From positions 1 through 7,426 of the forward strand of contig JAPPFQ010000705.1 of the NCBI GenBank assembly GCA_028875135.1: a stretch of DNA of 7,426 nucleotides, given 5' to 3'. The position numbers were made by a program, and so were the translations under genes. The stretch is from Acidobacteriota bacterium. Lineage in GTDB: Bacteria; Acidobacteriota; Terriglobia; Versatilivoradales; Versatilivoraceae. Below, piece by piece: positions 1-4,984 of this stretch (positions are counted from its first letter, which is position 1; every line of letters begins with the position of its first letter). The notes under the pieces were generated by a model. That model made no database searches, had not been told where the DNA came from, and saw only the letters and a program-made list of their open reading frames with translations.

Positions 1-1
1 G

Positions 2-1132
2 CTGGACTTTCTGGTGCTGGCCGACCAGATCGCCTCGGTGAGCTTGATCGTGTTGGCTCTAGTTGTTGGTAAAGGAGTGATTATATTTATTTTAGCTCGT
101 TTTTCCCTTGGCGGCTGGCATGCCTCGCTTCGCGCCGGACTGGTTCTGGCCCAGGGGGGCGAATTCGGCATCGCGCTGCTGGCGCTGGCACTACAGGAGA
201 ATGTGCTGGACCCGGCCGTCGCCCAGTTGCTGCTGGCGGGCATCGTGGTCAGCATGGTCCTGAGTTCCCTGCTGATTCGCAACAATCGGACCCTTGCGGG
301 ATGGCTGATTTCGGGAGAAGATCCCGAGGCACATCAGTTGGCGCTTCAACAGGATGCCACCAAGGCAGTGGCCAAACGGCGGCACGTCATCATCTGCGGC
401 TACGGCAGGGTGGGCCAGAACCTGGCTCGAATTATCGAGTTGGAGGGTTTCGAATATATTGCCCTGGACCTGGATGCCTATCGCGTACGGACCGCCAGGC
501 AGGCCGGCGACCCGGTCAACTTCGGGGATGCGTCTCATCGCGATGTCCTGGAGAGCGTCGGCCTCGCCAATGCCAGCGTGGTCGTCATCAGCTTCTCCGA
601 CAGCCTGGGCGCCCTCAAGGTCGTCAGGACGGCAAAGGAACTGCGCCCGGACGTGCCCATCCTGGTTCGCACGCGCGACGACACGGAACTGAACAGCCTT
701 CAGACTGCCGGCGCCACCGAAATCGTGCCGGATTCCCTGGAAGCCGCGCTCATGCTGGCGTCCCACCTTCTGCTTCTTCTGGACATGCCCATCTCCCGGA
801 TTGTGCACAAGGTGGCCCGAATCAGGGGCCAGCGCTACCGCATGCTGCGGAGTGTCTTTCCCAGGGAAGACGCCGAAGTGCTGGACGAGTCCCATGCATT
901 CCGGGAACAATTGCAGGCGCTGACCCTTCCGCAAGGAGCGGCCGCGGTGGGTCGTTCCCTGGCCGAACTGCGCCTGCCCGATGCGGGAATTCTGGTTACC
1001 GCAATCCGGAGGCAAGGCATCGTCGGACGGCAACCGAGTGCGGACACGGTGTTGAAACAAGACGACGTTCTGGTGCTTTACGGGACTCCGGAATCGCTGG
1101 AACGGGCCGAAACCCTCCTGCTCAGCGGCTGA
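2..1132 (+). CDS. CPA2-family (Kef-type) monovalent cation:proton antiporter with RCK/TrkA domains, 5'-partial
   Basis: This is an inner-membrane antiporter that probably exchanges K+ or Na+ for H+ under control of a cytoplasmic nucleotide-binding domain. The frame is open from base 2, so the start and most membrane helices lie before the window; 376 residues are visible. GTG at 14 is an internal codon, not a convincing start. Residues about 10-90 are the last hydrophobic helices and contain LAQGGEFGIALLALA, the conserved Kef/CPA2 signature. Residues about 128-245 form an RCK-N (TrkA-N) Rossmann domain: GYGRVG at 133-138, an acidic LDLD at the end of the second strand, and GDASHRDVLESVG. Residues about 300-376 look like an RCK-C (TrkA-C) domain ending in DDVLVLYGTPESLERAE. 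E. coli KefB/KefC lack an RCK-C, so this is a Kef-like relative, and glutathione gating should not be assumed. A 5-bp stem (CTCAG/CTGAG) overlaps the stop but has no T-run. Ion specificity cannot be read from this fragment. Confidence 0.9.
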   Translation: MDFLVLADQIASVSLIVLALVVGKGVIIFILARFSLGGWHASLRAGLVLAQGGEFGIALLALALQENVLDPAVAQLLLAGIVVSMVLSSLLIRNNRTLAGWLISGEDPEAHQLALQQDATKAVAKRRHVIICGYGRVGQNLARIIELEGFEYIALDLDAYRVRTARQAGDPVNFGDASHRDVLESVGLANASVVVISFSDSLGALKVVRTAKELRPDVPILVRTRDDTELNSLQTAGATEIVPDSLEAALMLASHLLLLLDMPISRIVHKVARIRGQRYRMLRSVFPREDAEVLDESHAFREQLQALTLPQGAAAVGRSLAELRLPDAGILVTAIRRQGIVGRQPSADTVLKQDDVLVLYGTPESLERAETLLLSG

Positions 1133-1288
1133 GTCGCCCGATTGACCGCAGCACCACCTGCCTTGCGAGTCATTCCAAGAAAAACAACCCATCGTTTTTG
1201 AAGACGAACCATCAACAAGTCTCGGTCATCCTGGTTTCGGGCCTTGTGGTAGCCTATTCAGGCATCGCTAGACTGGGGAAAGAAAGTA

Positions 1289-2191
1289 ATGGAAACCAGA
1301 AGACTGGGCAGAACCGACATGGAGGTCAGCATCCTCGGTTTCGGGGGCGCCGAAATCGGCCTGGAAGGTCCGGGGGCATCCCTCGAGACGGTGACGCGCC
1401 TGCTCAACGCCGCCTTGGACGAGGGATTGAACCTGATCGACACCGGCGAGTGCTACGGGTCCAGCGAGGAGCTGATCGGACGAGCCGTTTCGGGACGCCG
1501 CCAGGATTTCTACCTGTTCACCAAGTGCGGCCATCCGGACGGAATGCCGGGGGAGGACTGGCGGCCGGATTCACTGCTGGGGAGCATCCAACGCAGCCTG
1601 CGGCGACTGCGGACCGACTGCCTGGACCTGATCCAACTGCACACTTGCTCGGAAGACGAGCTGCTCAAGGGAACGGTGATCGATACCCTGCAGCGTGCGC
1701 GGGAGCGGGGCTATTGCCGCTACATCGGTTACAGCGGCGACAGCCGGGCGGCCTATTACGCGGTGCAGTGCCAAGCCTTCGATTGCCTGCAGATTTCCAT
1801 CAGCATTGCCGATCAGGAAGCGCTGGATCTGGCGCTTCCCCTGGCACACGAGCGGCACCTCGGCGTGATCGCCAAGCGGCCTCTGGCCAATGCTGCCTGG
1901 AGAACCGGAAGGAAGCCCGCCAATTCCTATCACCACACCTACTGGGATCGCCTCCAGCGGCTGGACTATCCCTTCATCGAGGATGAGCTGGAAACTTCCA
2001 TTTCGACTGCGCTGCGATTCACCTTGAGCGCCCCCGGCGTGCACACGGCCATCGTGGGCACGCTGACGCCCGGGAGGTGGAGGCAGAACGCCACCCTGCT
2101 CGAAGCCGGTCCCCTTCCCTCCCGTCAATTCGATGCGATCCGAAACCGTTGGAGCGAAGTGGCGGAGGTCTCCTGGATCGGACAGACTTGA
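1289..2191 (+). CDS. Aldo/keto reductase
   Basis: This is a cytosolic NAD(P)H-dependent oxidoreductase of the aldo/keto reductase superfamily, 300 residues, the usual length for a single (alpha/beta)8 barrel. The N-terminus METRRLGRTDMEVSILGFGG is the standard first strand. The catalytic tetrad is complete: Asp51 and Tyr56 in LIDTGECYGSSEELIG, Lys79 in FTKCG, and His118 in DLIQLHTC. The C-terminal AIVGTLTPGRWRQNATL (about 254-270) matches the cofactor-binding end of the family, with Arg and Asn in the usual places. No C-terminal Fe-S cysteine cluster is present. ATG 1289 is preceded by a purine-rich GGGGAAAGAAAG (1275-1286), an acceptable ribosome site. The upstream gap has only a poor promoter candidate (TTGTGG at 1244 and TAGACT at 1269, 19 bases apart). 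The SDR gene follows 15 bases after the stop, so the two are probably co-transcribed. The substrate is unknown; sugar or aldehyde reduction or sugar dehydrogenation would fit. Confidence 0.93.
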   Translation: METRRLGRTDMEVSILGFGGAEIGLEGPGASLETVTRLLNAALDEGLNLIDTGECYGSSEELIGRAVSGRRQDFYLFTKCGHPDGMPGEDWRPDSLLGSIQRSLRRLRTDCLDLIQLHTCSEDELLKGTVIDTLQRARERGYCRYIGYSGDSRAAYYAVQCQAFDCLQISISIADQEALDLALPLAHERHLGVIAKRPLANAAWRTGRKPANSYHHTYWDRLQRLDYPFIEDELETSISTALRFTLSAPGVHTAIVGTLTPGRWRQNATLLEAGPLPSRQFDAIRNRWSEVAEVSWIGQT

Positions 2192-2206
2192 CCGAAAGGA
2201 GACGGG

Positions 2207-3007
2207 ATGCGACTCAAGGACAAGACAGCCGTTGTGACCGGAGCCTCCGGCGGCCTGGGAGCCGGTATCTGCGAGGCCTTCGCCGCCGAGGGCGCCGACT
2301 GCGTGGTGGTCTATCGTAGCGACCGGACGGAAGCGGAGAAGACGGCGGCCAAGGTGACGGGCCTGGGGCGCCGGGCCGAAGTCGTGAGAACCGATGTCTC
2401 GGATGAAGCCCAGGTGAAGAGGCTGTTCGCAGTCACCGAGGACCGTTTCGGCCGCCTGGACATCCTGGTCGCCAACGCGGGGATCGGGGTCTCCAGACCC
2501 CTGCTCGATTCCACCCTCGACGATTTTGAGCGGGTTATTCGCACCAACTTGATCGGCACATACCTGACGGTCAGAGAAGGAGCCCGGCTGATGGCCCGGC
2601 AAGGGGGCGGCAAGATCGTGACCATGTCTTCGGTCCACGGCCTCGGGGGCACGCACCAGGGATCGCTCTACGAAGCCACCAAGGCCGGCATCATCAACTT
2701 CACCCGAGGGGCGGCCTTCGACTTGTCCGAATGGAACATCCAGATCAACTGCATTGCTCCGGGAGCCGTCCCGGTTCCCAAGGACCCGCCGCCTGCTGCG
2801 GACTCGGCTCTTTACAAGGCCTGGATGCAGTACACGCCGCTAGGCCGATTCGGGACGCCCCACGACGTAGCCCGAACGGCGGTGTTCCTGGCCAGTCCGG
2901 ATACCGACTGGATCACCGGGCAGGTGATTTCGGTCGATGGCGGCATTACCGCCGGTCCGCTGATTCCCTCTTTCAACCACTACGGCCCCAAGCCCAAAAT
3001 GGAGTGA
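2207..3007 (+). CDS. Short-chain dehydrogenase/reductase (classical SDR)
   Basis: This is a cytosolic NAD(P)-dependent oxidoreductase of the classical SDR family, 266 residues, close to the usual 250. Family motifs are intact: cofactor glycine motif TGASGGLG at 11-18, DV at 63-64, ANAG at 89-92, structural Asn114, catalytic Ser142, and Tyr155 with Lys159 in YEATK. Then comes NCIAPGAV at 181-188 and the C-terminal ITGQVISVDGG. The second strand ends VVVYRSDR; the basic Arg37 and absence of an acidic residue there suggest NADP(H), an inference only. A tail of about 17 residues (GPLIPSFNHYGPKPKME) extends beyond the usual end. ATG 2207 has a strong ribosome site, AAGGAG at 2196-2201, five bases upstream. 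The gene lies 15 bases after the aldo/keto reductase and 5 before the membrane protein, so it is the middle of a likely operon. It resembles FabG and sugar dehydrogenases generally, but isolated placement outside a fatty-acid cluster argues against FabG. The substrate is unknown. Confidence 0.94.
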   Translation: MRLKDKTAVVTGASGGLGAGICEAFAAEGADCVVVYRSDRTEAEKTAAKVTGLGRRAEVVRTDVSDEAQVKRLFAVTEDRFGRLDILVANAGIGVSRPLLDSTLDDFERVIRTNLIGTYLTVREGARLMARQGGGKIVTMSSVHGLGGTHQGSLYEATKAGIINFTRGAAFDLSEWNIQINCIAPGAVPVPKDPPPAADSALYKAWMQYTPLGRFGTPHDVARTAVFLASPDTDWITGQVISVDGGITAGPLIPSFNHYGPKPKME

Positions 3008-3012
3008 TCCGT

Positions 3013-4296
3013 ATGCGAAGCTGGAAAAAGCTGGTTACCCTGGAGGACTGGTGGGCGGTCTGGATTGGCCTGCTGGTGTTGGGGGCGGTGTTTCTGGGGG
3101 TGGTCTCGGCGGTTCCCAGAATCCCCAAGTGGTCGACACTGGCCGAGGTCGCGGCCGCGCTCCCCGGGGTGCCGTTGCTGCTCCTGATGATCGGGCTTGG
3201 AGGGTTGTCCGTCCTGGCGGTGGGCGCCATCCAGCGGCAGGCCGGTCGTTTCGCGGCCGGCTTCCCTGTCCTGTTCTGCCTGGCCCTGCTCAGTTTCCTG
3301 GTTGCCGGGAATCGCGGTCTGGCGGCGTACGGCCTCAGTTATGCCCTGTGGGCGCTTCTGGTCGGACTGGCATGGAGCAATCTGCTGGGAGTTCCCTCAT
3401 GGCTGAAACCCGCGGTGCGCTCGGAACTGTTCATCAAGACCGGCCTGGTGATTCTGGGCGCAGAGATCATTTTCGGCAATATCCTGACTCTTGGCCGGTA
3501 CGGAGTCATCGTAGCCTGGGGAGTGACTCCGATTGTCCTGGTCTCCATGTTCTGGTTCGGCTACCGGCGACTGAAGCTGGCGCCCTCCTTCACCATAACC
3601 ATCGCCGCGGCTACGTCGGTCTGCGGGGTCTCGGCGGCCATCGCCGCCGCCGGCGCCAGCAAGGCCAAGAAGGAGGAACTGACGCTGGCGGTGGCCATGA
3701 CCTTGATCTTCACGGTGCTGATGATGGTCGTCATGCCTCTGGTCTGCCGCTGGTTGGACCTGGACAGGATTGTAGCCGGCGCCTGGCTGGGCGGGACCAT
3801 CGACTCCACCGGGGCGGTGGTGGCCGCCGGACAGATGCTGGGAGATCAATCCATGCAGGCGGCCGCGGTCATCAAGATGATCCAGAACGCTTCCATCGGC
3901 CTGGTGGCCCTTCTGATCGCCCTCTACTGGGTCACGCGAGTGGAGCCGACCGAGGGCAGGCGTCCCGGAGCGATTGAGATCTGGAATCGATTCCCCAAAT
4001 TCGTCCTGGGTTTCATCGCGGCCTCCTGCGTGGTCTCCCTCGTGTTGGTTCCACTGCTGGGAGCCGAGGCGGTTGGCCAGTCTCTGCAGGCCTCCAAAGG
4101 AATTCGTAACTGGTTGTTCTGCCTGGCCTTCCTGTGCATCGGACTTGAATCCGACTTTCGTGCGCTGGCGCGGCAAATGGCCGGGGGACGGCCGTTGCTG
4201 CTCTACTGGTCCGGTCAGACGCTGAACATTGCACTCACCCTGCTGGCGGCCTGGCTGGTCTTTTCCGGGATCCTTTTCCCGAAAATCGACCTCTAG
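3013..4296 (+). CDS. UPF0324/YeiH-family membrane protein, putative sulfate exporter
   Basis: This is a polytopic inner-membrane protein of the Cons_hypoth698 (YeiH) family, often labelled putative sulfate exporter; the transported substrate is not firmly established for the family. It has 427 residues, longer than E. coli YeiH (about 350), belonging to a longer form with an N-terminal EDWWAVWIGLLVL segment (11-23). About 11-13 hydrophobic segments are visible, for example 14-34, 53-73, 82-99, 105-124, 163-184, 222-243, 285-306, 329-350 and 396-420. Family blocks are KTGLVILGAEIIFG (142-155), ATSVCGVSAAIAAAGASK (200-217), WLGGTIDSTGAVVAAG (258-273) and KMIQNASIG (288-296). The frame is open further upstream (from 2731) inside the SDR gene, but ATG 3013 is the right start: it follows the SDR stop by five bases and has GGAG at 3001-3004, embedded in the last SDR codons, so translational coupling is likely. 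It ends in TAG at 4294-4296. Confidence 0.88.
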   Translation: MRSWKKLVTLEDWWAVWIGLLVLGAVFLGVVSAVPRIPKWSTLAEVAAALPGVPLLLLMIGLGGLSVLAVGAIQRQAGRFAAGFPVLFCLALLSFLVAGNRGLAAYGLSYALWALLVGLAWSNLLGVPSWLKPAVRSELFIKTGLVILGAEIIFGNILTLGRYGVIVAWGVTPIVLVSMFWFGYRRLKLAPSFTITIAAATSVCGVSAAIAAAGASKAKKEELTLAVAMTLIFTVLMMVVMPLVCRWLDLDRIVAGAWLGGTIDSTGAVVAAGQMLGDQSMQAAAVIKMIQNASIGLVALLIALYWVTRVEPTEGRRPGAIEIWNRFPKFVLGFIAASCVVSLVLVPLLGAEAVGQSLQASKGIRNWLFCLAFLCIGLESDFRALARQMAGGRPLLLYWSGQTLNIALTLLAAWLVFSGILFPKIDL

Positions 4297-4420
4297 TGTT
4301 CTGTCTCAGATACAGGGCTGCCATCCATCGGAGCGCAACGGGCCTCGTCTGCCCACCGTTTCCGGGAGGTGTTTCCCTGGAAGATCGTATCCTTGTTTCC
4401 GAGACAGCAGGCGGGACTCC

Positions 4421-4837
4421 CTACCCCGGCAGCGGCCTGCCATAGGACGCGAAGGAATTCGGTGTTTCCCAGAGCCTGACTTCGGCAACCTGCAGCCCCT
4501 GCGCATGCGCATAGTCGTAGATGACCTTGGCGATGTTTTCGGCCGTGGGGTTGGCGTCCATCAGGTAACAGGGTTGCCGGTGCCGGTGGAGCACGGGGAC
4601 CAGGGGATCGTCCCGATGCAGGAGCATCTTGTGATCCAATTCGGCGTCGATCCAGGTCTTGATCACCTTGTTGATGTCGCCGAAATCCACGACCATGCCC
4701 CGGTGGTCCAGATGGTTGCTGACAACCTCCACTTCAACTCTGCCGTTGTGGCCGTGGAGATGACGGCATTTCCCCTCGTAGTTGAGCAGGCGATGGCCGT
4801 AGCAGAAATCGATGTGCTTGGTGACTCGGTGTGAAAT
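4421..4837 (-). CDS. queD: 6-carboxytetrahydropterin synthase / 6-pyruvoyl-tetrahydropterin synthase family (QueD-like)
   Basis: This is a cytosolic zinc enzyme of the PTPS/QueD fold. QueD converts dihydroneopterin triphosphate to 6-carboxytetrahydropterin in queuosine synthesis; PTPS makes pyruvoyl-tetrahydropterin. Numbering from the ATT at 4837 (138 residues, normal family length), the zinc ligands are His15 (DFCYGHRL), His28 and His30 (HLHGHNG), the catalytic Cys is Cys24 (GKC), the LDH motif is at 67-69, and the substrate-binding Glu is Glu124 (LWETP). DFCYGH replaces the more usual F-AAH form, a variant I recall in related proteins. The start is uncertain: homologues as I recall begin about 10 residues before the first zinc His, which places the start at ATT 4837, behind the strong site GGGAGGAGGG (4850-4841). 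The next ATG upstream, 4912, would add a 25-residue Gly/Ser-rich extension; the frame continues open to 5044. No ATG, GTG, TTG or CTG lies in frame between 4912 and the zinc His. No other queuosine gene is nearby, so PTPS or another pterin role remains possible. Confidence 0.85.
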   Translation of the reverse strand: MSHRVTKHIDFCYGHRLLNYEGKCRHLHGHNGRVEVEVVSNHLDHRGMVVDFGDINKVIKTWIDAELDHKMLLHRDDPLVPVLHRHRQPCYLMDANPTAENIAKVIYDYAHAQGLQVAEVRLWETPNSFASYGRPLPG

Positions 4838-4840
4838 AGA

Positions 4841-4850
4841 CCCTCCTCCC
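4841..4850 (-). promoter_or_regulatory. Strong ribosome binding site for the queD-like gene
   Basis: On the minus strand the sequence GGGAGGAGGG contains a full AGGAGG (4847-4842), four bases before ATT at 4837-4835. It is the best Shine-Dalgarno match I noticed in the window and decides in favour of the downstream non-canonical start. The ATG at 4912 is preceded by CGGAAAATTTTGCT, which has no comparable purine core. Confidence 0.6.
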
Positions 4851-4907
4851 TCGTTGGACCCAAACCGGCCGGCCGGGCCTCCGGTACCGCTGAAGTTTCC
4901 TGAGCCG

Positions 4908-4916
4908 ATCATAGCA
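4908..4916 (-). promoter_or_regulatory. Candidate extended -10 promoter element for the queD-like gene
   Basis: Reading the minus strand, TGC (4916-4914) directly precedes TATGAT (4913-4908), which together match the extended -10 pattern TGnTATAAT except for one base. It sits just after an AAAATTTT island (4916-4923) in otherwise GC-rich DNA. No good -35 hexamer lies 16-18 bases upstream, as is common for extended -10 promoters. Transcription would start near 4901, giving a leader of about 64 bases before ATT 4837. The prediction is by eye only. Confidence 0.35.
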
Positions 4917-4984
4917 AAATTTTCCGGCGGCCGGCGCTCGCGATCTTCCCTCCGCCAGGCAGGTACAACGGACAATTCAAAGCG

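Noticed and set aside
1244..1274. Promoter for the aldo/keto reductase operon (TTGTGG, 19 bases, TAGACT)
   Set aside because: Both hexamers are poor and the spacing is long, so it does not rise above chance in a 156-base gap.
301..1986. A 561-codon plus-strand frame spanning the antiporter end, the gap and the aldo/keto reductase
   Set aside because: It is Arg/Gly/Pro-rich, crosses two well-supported genes in another frame and matches no family.
1571..2656. A 361-codon minus-strand frame opposite the aldo/keto reductase and SDR genes
   Set aside because: It has no recognisable domain or ribosome site, and the opposite strand is fully explained by two genes with intact catalytic motifs.
2731..3012. 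N-terminal extension of the YeiH-family gene into the SDR gene
   Set aside because: The extra 94 residues are Pro/Arg/Gly-rich with no membrane character, whereas ATG 3013 has a ribosome site and gives a typical family N-terminus.
4297..4420. Possible bidirectional terminator in the convergent spacer (GGGA/TCCC stem near 4364-4377; CTGTCTC at 4301-4307 against GAGACAG at 4401-4407; GTTTCC three times)
   Set aside because: The local stem is only four pairs without a T-run, the 7-base inverted repeat arms are 93 bases apart, and the GTTTCC copies are unevenly spaced. None makes a convincing terminator or repeat element.
4838..4901. preQ1 riboswitch in the leader of the queD-like gene
   Set aside because: I see no preQ1-type pseudoknot, A-rich tail or other conserved core; only a GC hairpin is present.
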